Shown: piece by piece, positions 17,121-25,104 of the stretch
Layout of the letters: each line of letters opens with the position of its first letter
Position numbering within the stretch: position 1 is the first letter of the stretch
Origin: Pseudarthrobacter sp. SSS035
GTDB lineage: Bacteria > Actinomycetota > Actinomycetes > Actinomycetales > Micrococcaceae
Direction: 5' to 3'
Length of the DNA: 64,000 nucleotides
Assembly: GCF_023273875.1 (NCBI RefSeq)
Contig: NZ_CP096882.1
Location: forward strand, 2,976,001-3,040,000
The notes under the pieces: generated by a model
Told to the model about the DNA's origin: nothing
What the model saw: only the letters and a program-made list of their open reading frames with translations
The model's database searches: none
Program-made: the position numbers and the translations under genes

Positions 17121-17844
17121 GGTGCGCCCAGTCTTTCGTGAGTTCCTCGGCAAGGTCATACGTGGCCGGCATCCCGTAGCAGTCGAGGATGATTTGGATC
17201 GGGTCTGCCCAGACGATCCCTTCGTCGTTCCACGCGCCGCCTTCGCTGGCGCCGTCGAGGGGGAGCAGGAGAACCTCCACCGCGGCCGAACCGGGGCGGT
17301 TGATGATGGACGCGACCCTGGCAGGATTCTCGACGTAAAGGATGATGGGCCCGGGCGTCCCTTCTGCCCCTATCCGTGCCGCGGCCGGTGCGCCGCTGGC
17401 GGCCCAACCCTTTCTCGTGGCGGCCACGGCCGAGCAGATGCGCAGGAAATTCCAGTCACTGGTGATCTCTACGGCGCCGGGGCGGAGGGGCGGGGGAGCG
17501 GCCGCACCTGCCTCTCTGGCGAGTGACCTGGGGCGAGGGGTTCCGTCAGTGCTGGCCCAGCGCATGAGTGTCTCGATCATTACCGCGTCCGCAGCCGGAT
17601 AGGAGGTGCCGTCTTCAAGGATCGTGCGGGCAGCATGAAGCGCGCGTACATCGCAGAGCGGCTCAGGCCGGGACGGAAGCTGCAGGCCGGCCGCGGCCAG
17701 GATTCGCGTGGCCATGCCGAGGGTCGGGTCGATGTCGCCCTTCTCAACCCGTGTGACGGTGGAGGCTGACACGCCGGCTCGTCTGGCCAGCTCGCGGCGG
17801 GAGAACCGGGAGTCGCGGATCGCAATCTGGACCACATTTTGCAT
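17113..17844 (-). CDS. XRE-type HTH protein paired with Fic
   Basis: A 243-residue protein. Residues 1-60 form an XRE HTH (FSRRELARRAGVSASTVTRVEKGDIDPTLGMATRIL). The remaining 180 residues are an alpha/beta region (PIILYVENPARVASI, VEVLLLPLDGA, IVWADPIQIILDCYGMPATYDLAEELTKDW) that resembles a transcriptional sensor or nucleotidyl-transferase-like partner, but no family can be named safely. The chosen ATG at 17844 lies within a 14-bp operator arm; a longer frame from TTG at 17880 would run through both arms. It very likely represses its own operon with fic. Confidence 0.75.
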   Translation of the reverse strand: MQNVVQIAIRDSRFSRRELARRAGVSASTVTRVEKGDIDPTLGMATRILAAAGLQLPSRPEPLCDVRALHAARTILEDGTSYPAADAVMIETLMRWASTDGTPRPRSLAREAGAAAPPPLRPGAVEITSDWNFLRICSAVAATRKGWAASGAPAAARIGAEGTPGPIILYVENPARVASIINRPGSAAVEVLLLPLDGASEGGAWNDEGIVWADPIQIILDCYGMPATYDLAEELTKDWAHHD

Positions 17845-17908
17845 ATAAGCAATTCTATGATTCAAGTTGCTTATATGCAATATCTACGCCTATGCTGCGT
17901 ATAAGCAA
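17839..17908. promoter_or_regulatory. Three-copy operator of the HTH-Fic operon
   Basis: TTGCATATAAGCAA at 17839-17852, its exact inverse TTGCTTATATGCAA at 17867-17880, and a third near-copy CTGCGTATAAGCAA at 17895-17908. Each copy is itself nearly palindromic. The first copy contains the start codon of the HTH gene, so repressor binding would sit directly on the start of transcription/translation. Confidence 0.75.
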
Positions 17909-18303
17909 CAGCTGGTCCGCCGGTGATTGAGCTTGTCCTCCGGTGGTCGAGCTTGGCGTGGGCCCCACGGCTGGACGATGGGTTCCTGGAGCACCTCGGC
18001 GCCTGACGCCCGGAGGGTTTCGAAGGTGGCGTCGAGATCGTCCGTGTTGAACACGAGCATGGGCATAACGCCCTTGGTGAGGAGCTCCTGGATGGCGTCC
18101 CCGTCGGCCTGGGAGCGGCCGGCGTGGGGAGGGGAGAGGACGATCTCAAGGTCGGGCTGGGCGGCACTGCCAAGCGTGACCCAGCGCTGTCCGTCCGAGC
18201 CGACGTCGTTCCGGACTTCCAGACCAAGGGCGTCGCGGTAGAAGGCGAGGGACTCATCGAGATCGTTGACGGTGACGTGTGCGTACTTCAATGAAATGTT
18301 CAT
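17890..18303 (-). CDS. VOC/glyoxalase-like protein with repeat-derived C-terminus
   Basis: A 137-residue vicinal-oxygen-chelate protein: MNISLKYAHVTVNDLDESLAFYRDALGLEV is the first beta-alpha-beta unit, and MPMLVFNTDDLDATFETLRASG the second. The family normally ends with a strand such as (R/D)DPxGNxxxI after the QPWG segment, supplying the last metal ligand; here, after QPWG, the sequence becomes PRQARPPEDKLNHRR, which is encoded by two tandem copies of the dispersed repeat. So the gene was probably truncated by repeat insertion and may be inactive. It follows the AraC gene by 22 bases, the usual AraC-VOC pairing. Confidence 0.78.
   Translation of the reverse strand: MNISLKYAHVTVNDLDESLAFYRDALGLEVRNDVGSDGQRWVTLGSAAQPDLEIVLSPPHAGRSQADGDAIQELLTKGVMPMLVFNTDDLDATFETLRASGAEVLQEPIVQPWGPRQARPPEDKLNHRRTSCCLYAA
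17919..17957 (+). repeat. Dispersed short repeat, tandem copies 4 and 5 (degenerate)
   Basis: CCGGTGATTGAGCTTGTC followed directly by CCGGTGGTCGAGCTTGGC, two truncated units head to tail, lying in the 3' end of the VOC gene. Confidence 0.7.
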
Positions 18304-18325
18304 GTCTCCCACGCTAGGGGAGTGG

Positions 18326-18751
18326 CTATGAAGAGGCTTCTTCAATCCTGCTCGGTTTGCGGGCGGGCCGGGTGTGCTGCCGGGCGATGCACGTCGGCAT
18401 TGCTTTCACGGCGTGGTGTTCGCGGGCCCGGTAGGCGCTGGGCGTTATGCCGACGATCTCGGTGAACCGCGAGCTGAACGAACCCAACGACGTAGAGCCC
18501 ACCTCCATGCACGCGTCGGTCACGCTCACACCGGCCCGCAGCAGCGCCATGGCACGTTCGATCCGCCGGGTCATGAGGTAGTTGTAGGGCGTCTCACCGT
18601 AGGTAGCCTTGAACTGGCGGGAGAAGTGCGCAGCGGACATGAGTGCGCCGGCGGCCATGGTGGGCACGTCCAGTGGCCGGGCGTACTCGCGGTCGATCAG
18701 GTCACGGGCCCGGCGCAAATGGACCAGGTTGGCCAGCTCCTGCGGTGTCAT
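18326..18751 (-). CDS. AraC-family transcriptional regulator
   Basis: A 141-residue protein consisting essentially of the two-HTH AraC DNA-binding domain: RRARDLIDREYARPLDVPTMAAGALMSAAHFSRQFK is the first HTH and VSVTDACMEVGSTSLGSFSSRFTEIVGITPSAYR the second. There is no separate ligand-binding domain, as in the small AraC proteins that accompany VOC genes. Start ATG at 18751. It is followed by the truncated VOC gene, so its regulatory target may now be non-functional. Confidence 0.88.
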   Translation of the reverse strand: MTPQELANLVHLRRARDLIDREYARPLDVPTMAAGALMSAAHFSRQFKATYGETPYNYLMTRRIERAMALLRAGVSVTDACMEVGSTSLGSFSSRFTEIVGITPSAYRAREHHAVKAMPTCIARQHTRPARKPSRIEEASS

Positions 18752-18777
18752 GAGGCAAGTCTAGTAGCGCTCCACTC

Positions 18778-18805
18778 CCGGTGGTCGAGCCTGTCGAAAT
18801 CCCGG
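18778..18805 (+). repeat. Dispersed short repeat, copy 6
   Basis: GGTGGTCGAGCCTGTCGAAA, in the gap between the AraC gene and the AbiE operon. Confidence 0.8.
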
Positions 18806-18940
18806 GCCATCGTCGCAGAACTCGCTTCCACCAATTTCTGGGAACTCTCCCGCTCTCCGGTTTGCCATGGACGGAGACGGCGCCCAGGACTGTTGGCGTG
18901 ACACTCCCGGGGTTTTCGACAGAAGCTTTGGAACAAAAAC

Positions 18941-18976
18941 TGCCAAAAGTATAGCCAATCGGCTATACTTTTGGCA
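18941..18976. promoter_or_regulatory. Palindromic operator abutting the abiEi start
   Basis: Perfect 16-bp arms TGCCAAAAGTATAGCC and its complement at 18941-18956 and 18961-18976, four-base spacer. The right arm ends on the A of the abiEi ATG. Known AbiEi antitoxins bind inverted repeats in their own promoter, so this is very probably the autoregulatory site; it also carries the -10-like TATACT. Confidence 0.8.
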
Positions 18977-19521
18977 TGACCATGGTCAGTGAGCTGCGAG
19001 AGATTGCGATGGACAAGGGCGGCTTTGTCGTTCCCGATGATGCCGCCGCCGTTGGGATGGACCCAAAGGAGCTACCTCAAATGGCATACAAAGGCCGGCT
19101 CGTGCACGAGTTGCATGGCGTCTACCGGTTCCCGGACCTTCCCACGGATGACACCACCGAGCTCCGGTTGGCCCTGCTCTGGGCTGGGCGGGGAGCTGCG
19201 CTGGACGGGGAAACTGTTTTGGCGATGTTGGACCTGTGCGACGTCAATCCGCGAGCCATTCACGTCGTCGTTGCTCCTGGCGTCCGCGTCCGCCGCCAAG
19301 GCAGGCCGGTGTTCCGTCTTCATAAAGGGCGGGTCGAGGTTGATTACCACCGAGGCCTTCCCATTGCGAGCATCCCGCAGGCTATTAGGCGGGCTGCCGA
19401 GAATGGGATGCGCCTTGATCTCGCCCGGCAAGCCGTCGACACGGCCGTGCGCAGGGAACTTCTGGTGGAAAGCCAAGCACAAAAACTGCGCACTGAATTA
19501 GAAAACATAGGGCGGCGATGA
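18976..19521 (+). CDS. abiEi: AbiEi-type antitoxin (type IV toxin-antitoxin)
   Basis: A 181-residue protein with an N-terminal winged-helix (MTMVSELREIAMDKGGFVVPDDAAAVGMDPKELPQMAYKGRLVHELHGVYRF) typical of AbiEi, followed by a mixed alpha/beta domain (ETVLAMLDLCDVNPRAIHVVV) and helical tail. AbiEi represses its operon and counters the nucleotidyltransferase toxin. The ATG at 18976 lies at the very edge of the operator, so the mRNA may be leaderless or start at the in-frame ATG 18982. The stop overlaps the toxin start by four bases. Confidence 0.85.
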   Translation: MTMVSELREIAMDKGGFVVPDDAAAVGMDPKELPQMAYKGRLVHELHGVYRFPDLPTDDTTELRLALLWAGRGAALDGETVLAMLDLCDVNPRAIHVVVAPGVRVRRQGRPVFRLHKGRVEVDYHRGLPIASIPQAIRRAAENGMRLDLARQAVDTAVRRELLVESQAQKLRTELENIGRR

Positions 19522-20408
19522 AATACCAAGATCTGGAACCGAAGAAGAAACCCTCCCGAACTGCGACATCGCTGAAAGCGGGAATTCGCAACGCGGATAC
19601 GGGAGAACCGGAGCAGATCACCACCTGGACTGTGTGCGGAAGTGTATTGGTGGCGGCCCTTCAACGCCGAAAAGGGGTAGATGGACAGCCGATGATCCGG
19701 TTGAAGGGCGGGGCATATCTGGAATGGTCCATGCATCCGCACTCAAGATCTACGCAGGATATCGATACCTTCTACACCGAAACCGCAGACGAACTGCACG
19801 TCTTCTTAGGCGAATCGCTGGCCGAATCGCTCGGGCTGTTTACATTCAACGTAAAGCCGGGTGACCGCGAGATGCAGGTCGACTTGGCGGCAGTAAACCC
19901 TCGCCAGTACGAAATCCAGGTCTTCTTTGCGAACTCGCTGCTGCGCAAGATCAAGCTCGAGGTGTCTTTCGCCGAGGGCGCCGTGGCAACCGTCGTCGGT
20001 TCGGTCCCAGCCCCGCGACTCGAGCCCTTTGGCGTCGAAACACCTATTGATCAGTTTGCCAGCATCGCACCCGAGTATCAGGTCGCGCAGAAGCTGCACG
20101 CCTGCACCGGACCAGGGCGAGCAACTCGAGAACGGGATGTGCTGGACATCCACCTCCTGAAACAGAACGTGTTTGATCAGGTGCGAGGTACGGCCGGCCT
20201 GCATGATGCCTGCAAGGACGTATTTGAAAGCCGGGCAAAAACGGCGGCTGCGGTCGGCGTTGTGGCAGCCTCTTGGCCAGTTGAGGTTGAACGGCATCTG
20301 GACTGGGGGACGGACTACGGGGCACTTGCTCATGATCTTGGCATTGCGGTCGCCCTCGACGAGGCGATCTCTGAAATCAACGCATGGATCAGGGAGTTTG
20401 CCTGCTAG
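19518..20408 (+). CDS. abiEii: AbiEii-type nucleotidyltransferase toxin
   Basis: A 296-residue nucleotidyltransferase of the AbiEii/AbiGii family. Motif I is GG at 64-65 followed by R77-S-T-Q-D81-I-D83, the catalytic acid pair; a second block, VAQKLHACTGPGRATRERDVLDIHLL, matches the K....R.(K/R)D..D motif. Relatives transfer nucleotides to tRNA acceptor ends and arrest growth, often giving phage defence by abortive infection. ATGA overlap with the antitoxin. Its base composition is slightly lower in GC than the flanking core genes, in keeping with an accessory origin. Confidence 0.87.
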   Translation: MKYQDLEPKKKPSRTATSLKAGIRNADTGEPEQITTWTVCGSVLVAALQRRKGVDGQPMIRLKGGAYLEWSMHPHSRSTQDIDTFYTETADELHVFLGESLAESLGLFTFNVKPGDREMQVDLAAVNPRQYEIQVFFANSLLRKIKLEVSFAEGAVATVVGSVPAPRLEPFGVETPIDQFASIAPEYQVAQKLHACTGPGRATRERDVLDIHLLKQNVFDQVRGTAGLHDACKDVFESRAKTAAAVGVVAASWPVEVERHLDWGTDYGALAHDLGIAVALDEAISEINAWIREFAC

Positions 20409-20647
20409 GCGCCGGTCAATCTGGGGCTGTACGCCCTGAACACTGCCGCGGATCGGATCCCAGTGCCTGTTCGTGAGCAGTACCCCGCGATGCTCAGTCT
20501 GCCCGAACCAAGGGAATCAGCTTATCCACATGCGAGCCGACGTCGAACGCTGGTCCTAGTCGGCCCCATGCCTGGGCATTAGACCAGAAGCTGGAGAAAT
20601 AGGGTACATTTTGTTTTCTTAATTCAGCAATGCCCGGTGTACTCTTC
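20409..20647. other. Gap between AbiE operon and iron box
   Basis: No gene recognised. The frame of abiEii stays open beyond its stop for about 58 codons (to about 20580) with amino-acid composition that looks protein-like, but without a start or any recognisable family. Confidence 0.4.
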
Positions 20648-20666
20648 CAAGGTTAGGCTTCCCTAA
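20648..20666. promoter_or_regulatory. Iron box (DtxR/IdeR-type) upstream of the adenylation-acyltransferase gene
   Basis: The 19 bases match 15 positions of the actinobacterial iron-box consensus TTAGGTTAGGCTAACCTAA; the inner TTAGGCTTCCCTAA has perfect TTAGG/CCTAA arms. It ends 30 bases before the ATG, where a repressor would block transcription when iron is plentiful. Confidence 0.65.
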
Positions 20667-20696
20667 ATCGCCGAAGACACCTATGGACCACACGCT

Positions 20697-23234
20697 ATGA
20701 GCACCCAACTTGACCTTCAACGCCTGTCGTTTGCCTCGAACCTCGCGAGCAACGGTGACAGGGCTGCCGTTGCCACCAGCAATGGTGTCTTGACGTATCG
20801 GGAACTGGCCGACCGTGTTAAGGAGGTGGGCCGGCGACTCGGTACCGAACGTCGCCTGGTTGCCCTGACGGCCGGTAACGATGTTGAATCCCTGGTGGGG
20901 TACTTGGCGGCCATGGCCGCCGGTCATCCGCTGATCCTCCTGCCCGCGGACAAGCCTGCCGCCCTAGAGTCCCTGGTCGCGGCCTATGACCCGGACGTTA
21001 TCCTTAGTTCCGCGAACGGCCGGACAGTGCTGGAGGAGCGACGGCCTGGCACCGGACACACGCTGCACCCGGACCTGGCCCTTCTGTTGAGCACCTCAGG
21101 GTCCACCGGTTCACCCAAGCTTGTGCGGCTGTCCTATGAGAACCTCCAGGAGAACGCAGAGTCCATCGCGGAATACCTCGGCATCACGGAGTATGACCGG
21201 GCAATAACCACGCTGCCCATGTCCTACTGCTATGGACTGTCAGTGATCAACAGCCACCTGCTGCGTGGTGCCAGCCTGGTCCTGACGGATCTGTCCGTGG
21301 TGGACCCCTGCTTCTGGGATCTGTTCCGCAGCGGGGGTGCCACATCGTTCGCAGCCGTTCCCTACACCTTCGAGTTGCTTGAGCGGGTGGGGTTCGCCGC
21401 CATGGATCTGCCCACTCTCAGGTATGTGACCCAGGCTGGCGGCAGGCTCGGCCCGGACCTGGTCCGGCGTTACGCAGAACTGGGCGCAAGGAGCGGCTGG
21501 GATCTCTTTGTGATGTACGGCCAGACGGAGGCCACCGCGCGCATGGCCTACCTCCCTCCGCGGCTGGCGGGTACGGCGCCCGGGGCCATCGGAATTCCCA
21601 TCCCCGGCGGCGCCTTCCGGATAGACCCGGTCCCTGGACTGGAGCATGGGGAGCTGGTCTATTCCGGGCCCAACGTGATGCTGGGTTACGCCCAGACGCC
21701 GGAGGACCTCGGCCTCGGGCGGACGGTGGATGAACTTCGCACCGGAGACCTGGCGCGCAAGAACGCTGACGGACTGTACGAGGTAGTGGGAAGGCGCAGC
21801 CGGTTCGTCAAGATCGTCGGCCTCCGCGTCGACCTTGGACAGGTGGAACGGATCCTTGCCGACCTTGGTATTCAGGCCGCGAGCGCAGGCACGGACCAGG
21901 GACTCGTCGTCGCCGTCGAGGGTGAACACGACCCAGCACTGCTGGGCAAGCTCCTCGCCCAGGGCATAGGCCTGCCACGCGCTGCCCTGGAAGTCCATGC
22001 CGTCCGGGAGCTTCCGCGCCTGGCGTCCGGCAAGCTGGACTACCCGGCCGTCCTGGCGCTCGCCAAACAGGACGGTCCCACAGTTCAAGACGCGCCGTCC
22101 AGCGCGAACTCCGGAGCCAGGCCGCAGGACAGTGTGGTGCGCATTTTTGAAGACACGCTGGAGCTGACGGACATTTCCGACGACGACACGTTCGTTTCGC
22201 TCGGCGGGGACTCCCTTTCGTATGTGGCGGCGTCCGTTCGGCTTGAGCAGGCTTTGGGGCATTTGCCCCCGGACTGGCACATCACCCCGGTGGGAGTGCT
22301 GGGGGCCCGCCTTGAACAGCCGCGGCCGCGGAAGCGCCGCCCCTTCGCCCGGCTTGAAACCAGCATCGTGCTGCGGGCGGTCTCCATTTTCCTGATTGTC
22401 AGCACCCATATTGGATTCCTGCACTGGCAGGGTGCCGCCCACGTGCTCATGGCTGTGGCGGGGTTTAACTTCGCCCGGTTCCAGCTGTCCGGGGAACGCA
22501 TGCCGCGGCTGCGGAGGCAAGTGGCCAGCCTGGCCAGGGTCATCATCCCCAGCATGGCCTTCATCGGCTTCGCCTACCTGATCACCGACAGATACAGCCT
22601 GGCGAATATCGTCCTCCTCAACGCCATTATCGGACCCGAGGAGGTGACCACCCGGTCGCATTTCTGGTTCATCGAGGTGCTCGTCTACGTGTTGGTCAGC
22701 ATGACGGCCCTGCTCGCCGTGCCCTGGGTAAGCCGTGCCGATAAGCGCTTCCCGTTCCTTTTTCCGCTAGTGCTGCTCGCCGCCGGGCTGCTCACCCGCT
22801 ATGAGCTTTTTGAGCCGGGAGTTCCGCACACACCGCCCATATTCTGGCTTTTCGCGCTGGGATGGGCGGTTGCCCGGGCCCGTCATGTCCTTCAGCGAGG
22901 CGCCGTGAGTGTCGTTGCCGCTTTGACCATCCCGGGGTTCTTCGACAACCCCGCCCGTGAACTGACTGTCCTGGCCGGAATACTCCTGCTCCTGTGGCTG
23001 CCCAGCATTCCCGTCCCGGCCGGGCTCCGGCGCCTCACCGTTCTGCTGGCCAGCGCGTCCCTGCACATCTATCTGGTGCATTGGCTGGTCTACCCGCTGC
23101 TAGTTGAGCTCAGCCCCGCGCTCGCCGTCGTGGCCTCACTGGCCGCAGGCTCCGCGTACTGGGCACTCTGCAGCCTGGCACCGACGGTCATCGGCCGCGC
23201 CAGAACCTGGAGATTGAGCCTGTCGAAATCGTGA
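20697..23234 (+). CDS. Adenylation-carrier-membrane acyltransferase fusion protein
   Basis: An 845-residue three-part protein. Residues 1-460 are an AMP-forming adenylation domain with LLSTSGSTGSPKLVRLSY (P-loop, about 129), MYGQTEA (about 278), the GRRSRFVKIVGLRVDLGQVE hinge and LPRLASGKLDY. Residues about 480-550 are a carrier domain with the phosphopantetheine serine in FVSLGGDSLSYV. From about 555 on, 9-10 hydrophobic segments form an acyltransferase-3-like (OafA-type) membrane domain starting LETSIVLRAVSIFLIVSTHIG, with a His after the first helix. The logic is that of DltA-DltC-DltB in one chain: activate an acid, hold it as thioester, pass it through the membrane domain. Substrate unknown. 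An iron box lies upstream, and the last residues (LSLSKS) come from a dispersed repeat. Confidence 0.82.
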   Translation: MSTQLDLQRLSFASNLASNGDRAAVATSNGVLTYRELADRVKEVGRRLGTERRLVALTAGNDVESLVGYLAAMAAGHPLILLPADKPAALESLVAAYDPDVILSSANGRTVLEERRPGTGHTLHPDLALLLSTSGSTGSPKLVRLSYENLQENAESIAEYLGITEYDRAITTLPMSYCYGLSVINSHLLRGASLVLTDLSVVDPCFWDLFRSGGATSFAAVPYTFELLERVGFAAMDLPTLRYVTQAGGRLGPDLVRRYAELGARSGWDLFVMYGQTEATARMAYLPPRLAGTAPGAIGIPIPGGAFRIDPVPGLEHGELVYSGPNVMLGYAQTPEDLGLGRTVDELRTGDLARKNADGLYEVVGRRSRFVKIVGLRVDLGQVERILADLGIQAASAGTDQGLVVAVEGEHDPALLGKLLAQGIGLPRAALEVHAVRELPRLASGKLDYPAVLALAKQDGPTVQDAPSSANSGARPQDSVVRIFEDTLELTDISDDDTFVSLGGDSLSYVAASVRLEQALGHLPPDWHITPVGVLGARLEQPRPRKRRPFARLETSIVLRAVSIFLIVSTHIGFLHWQGAAHVLMAVAGFNFARFQLSGERMPRLRRQVASLARVIIPSMAFIGFAYLITDRYSLANIVLLNAIIGPEEVTTRSHFWFIEVLVYVLVSMTALLAVPWVSRADKRFPFLFPLVLLAAGLLTRYELFEPGVPHTPPIFWLFALGWAVARARHVLQRGAVSVVAALTIPGFFDNPARELTVLAGILLLLWLPSIPVPAGLRRLTVLLASASLHIYLVHWLVYPLLVELSPALAVVASLAAGSAYWALCSLAPTVIGRARTWRLSLSKS
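23211..23234 (+). repeat. Dispersed short repeat, copy 7, at a gene end
   Basis: ATTGAGCCTGTCGAAATCG supplies the final codons and TGA stop of the adenylation-acyltransferase gene. Confidence 0.85.
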
Positions 23235-23273
23235 CTCTGCTGCCCAGTTGCCTACCAAAAGACCACCGCAAGC

Positions 23274-23304
23274 CCGGGACACACCGTGCATTTGCGTGTC
23301 CCGG
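23274..23304. terminator. Hairpin between convergent genes
   Basis: CCGGGACAC at 23274-23282 pairs with GTGTCCCGG at 23296-23304 over a 13-base loop, between the rightward acyltransferase fusion and the leftward BNR lipoprotein gene; a bidirectional terminator is likely. Confidence 0.6.
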
Positions 23305-23412
23305 ACGGAGGAAGTGGGGAGAAACGTCCGACGGCGGCAGTCGCCCCGGCAGCCCGCCCCGCCGGCTGCCCCTCCCGGACATTGAGTCCGCGCTGAACGG
23401 CGGAAGGTGGGG

Positions 23413-24288
23413 CTATCCCGCGTCCGCAGGCCGGAATGTCGTTCCTCCGTCGGTGGAGACAAGGATCCCGTCGGCGGTAGCGGCCCAGATCCATGGTCTG
23501 CCGTCGGCGCCCTTGACTGCGGCGATTGCCATGACCTGGGCGTCGATGCTGCCCATTTTTGTCCAGGTCTCTCCGGCATCGGCAGAGTAGTGCACCGTAC
23601 CGTCGGGTTCAACGCCCACAGCCTCGGCTGGGTGCGCGAACGCGGCGAACTGAATTACCGGGCCGTCTTTCACGGGCTCCCACGTGCTGCCGGCGTCGGT
23701 GGAACGCTGGACCCCGTCGGGCGTGGTCGCCAGGAGGGTTCTGCTGTCCGGATGACCCGCGAGGACGGCGGGGGCGAAGTCAGCGGGGATAGTGTTCCAG
23801 GTCTCGCCGTCGGCGCTGGTCCGCAGTGTCCCGTCGAAGGCCACGATCCCCGCTTGGGTGGTGGTCATGGCATGGAAGTCGGATTCACCCTGGCGCGAGA
23901 GCTGCTCCCACGTAGTGCCGCCGTCGGAGGATTTGAGCAGGCCCATGGGGTTGGGCAGGTCTGAGCCGGGCCCCGGGTGGCCTGAAGCGTAGAAGACCCC
24001 GTCGGCGGGGCCGGCGGTGAATCCCATCAGGTCGTTGGTGCCACCGATTTTTGTCGCCGGGCTGGTGGTGACGTCGAAGAGGCCGTCGTGGGTTGCGAGC
24101 AGTACCTGGACGGTGTCACCGCTGACGGTGAGTCCGTGGACGTGTGTGCTGGGAAGGGGGCTCCCGGCTGCCGTCGTGTGGGGCGCGGTCTGGTTTGTCG
24201 CCGGTGCGCAGCCGGCAATAGCGAGAAGGGTGGCCGCGGCGCCGGCCAGGACTGCGCCGCGTCTGATCGTGCGGGAGAGGAAAAACAT
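23413..24288 (-). CDS. BNR-repeat exported lipoprotein (F510_1955-like)
   Basis: A 291-residue predicted lipoprotein: basic start, hydrophobic stretch and lipobox LLAIAGC, followed by a beta-propeller with at least four Asp-box/BNR-like repeats (SSDGGTTWEQL, SADGETWNTI, STDAGSTWEPV, SADAGETWTKM, STDGGTTFRP). Such proteins often accompany copper-resistance genes in Actinobacteria, and the neighbours here fit that; a catalytic sialidase role is not supported. Start ATG at 24288, preceded by TTTGGAG; a longer frame to 24324 is possible. It is the last gene of the leftward metal cluster. Confidence 0.8.
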   Translation of the reverse strand: MFFLSRTIRRGAVLAGAAATLLAIAGCAPATNQTAPHTTAAGSPLPSTHVHGLTVSGDTVQVLLATHDGLFDVTTSPATKIGGTNDLMGFTAGPADGVFYASGHPGPGSDLPNPMGLLKSSDGGTTWEQLSRQGESDFHAMTTTQAGIVAFDGTLRTSADGETWNTIPADFAPAVLAGHPDSRTLLATTPDGVQRSTDAGSTWEPVKDGPVIQFAAFAHPAEAVGVEPDGTVHYSADAGETWTKMGSIDAQVMAIAAVKGADGRPWIWAATADGILVSTDGGTTFRPADAG

Positions 24289-24326
24289 GGCTAACTCCAA
24301 AGGGTGAAGGGAAATCAGGGACAATG

Positions 24327-24354
24327 TGGCGCCGGCCCGGTCAGGCCGGCGCCA
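24327..24354. terminator. GC-rich hairpin downstream of the DUF305 gene
   Basis: TGGCGCCGGCC at 24327-24337 pairs perfectly with 24344-24354 over a six-base loop. It lies 14 bases beyond the DUF305 stop and before the BNR lipoprotein start, so it may attenuate expression between them. Confidence 0.65.
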
Positions 24355-24368
24355 ACGTGATCGACTCG

Positions 24369-24971
24369 TCAGAGCGTGGCCAGGAGGTCCTTCATTTCCT
24401 TGATTTCCGTTTCCTGCGCGGACACGATTTGCTTGCCCAGGTCCACGGCCTTGGGGTCTTTGCCGCCGGTCTTTTCAGTGTTGGCCATCATGATGGCGCC
24501 TTCGTGGTGGGCGATCATCTGCTTCAGGAACAGTTTGGCGGCCTCGGTGCCCTGCGCGGCGTCGAGTTCCTTCAGCGCGGCGTCGTCCAGCATGCCGTCC
24601 ATGGAGTGCCCGGCGTGGCCGGCGGCCATTTCTGCTGGTTCGTTCCAGTCATCAAGCCAGCCGGTCATGGTCCGGATCTCCGGGCCCTGCGCTTCCTTGA
24701 TTTTGGTGGCCAGCGCGGTGACGGGGGCGGGGATGTCCTTTTTCGCGAGGATCATTTCTGCCATTTCCACCGCCTGGGCATGGTGGGGGATCATCATCTG
24801 GGCGAACGTCACGTCAGCGGAGTTGTGTCCCGCTGACGGTGCCGGCGCGCCGCTGGAGCTGCCGTGGTTCATTCCGGGCGTGCTCCCGGATCCGGAACCG
24901 GATGAGCACCCGGCCAAGGCAATGGCAGCCGCAATGGCCGTTGTTGAAAGGGTCAATAGTTTCTTATTCAT
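24369..24971 (-). CDS. DUF305 lipoprotein
   Basis: A 200-residue exported protein with a lipobox (IALAGCSS) and a Ser/Gly-rich linker, then the DUF305 ferritin-like helical domain with two paired-His motifs, MMIPHHAQAVEMAEM and MIAHHEGAIMMA, spaced as a duplicated unit. DUF305 proteins are periplasmic or surface-anchored and frequently found with copper export genes; metal binding via the HH pairs is plausible. It sits within the copper cluster, leftward, 133 bases after the His-rich membrane protein. Confidence 0.87.
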   Translation of the reverse strand: MNKKLLTLSTTAIAAAIALAGCSSGSGSGSTPGMNHGSSSGAPAPSAGHNSADVTFAQMMIPHHAQAVEMAEMILAKKDIPAPVTALATKIKEAQGPEIRTMTGWLDDWNEPAEMAAGHAGHSMDGMLDDAALKELDAAQGTEAAKLFLKQMIAHHEGAIMMANTEKTGGKDPKAVDLGKQIVSAQETEIKEMKDLLATL

Positions 24972-25104
24972 GGGAAATCAGGTCCTTCAAATCTCGACCG
25001 CAAGGGGCCGGTGAGCGGGGGAGCATCCTTGCAGATGCCGGGAAGCCTCGGTCGGGCTCGCTTCATGACGGGGCTGTGCCGTGGGGACGGCGGTGTGCCC
25101 AGTT

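Noticed and set aside
23413..24288. Functional sialidase
   Set aside because: Only the Asp-box propeller repeats are visible; the sialidase Arg triad and FRIP-type motif were not found.
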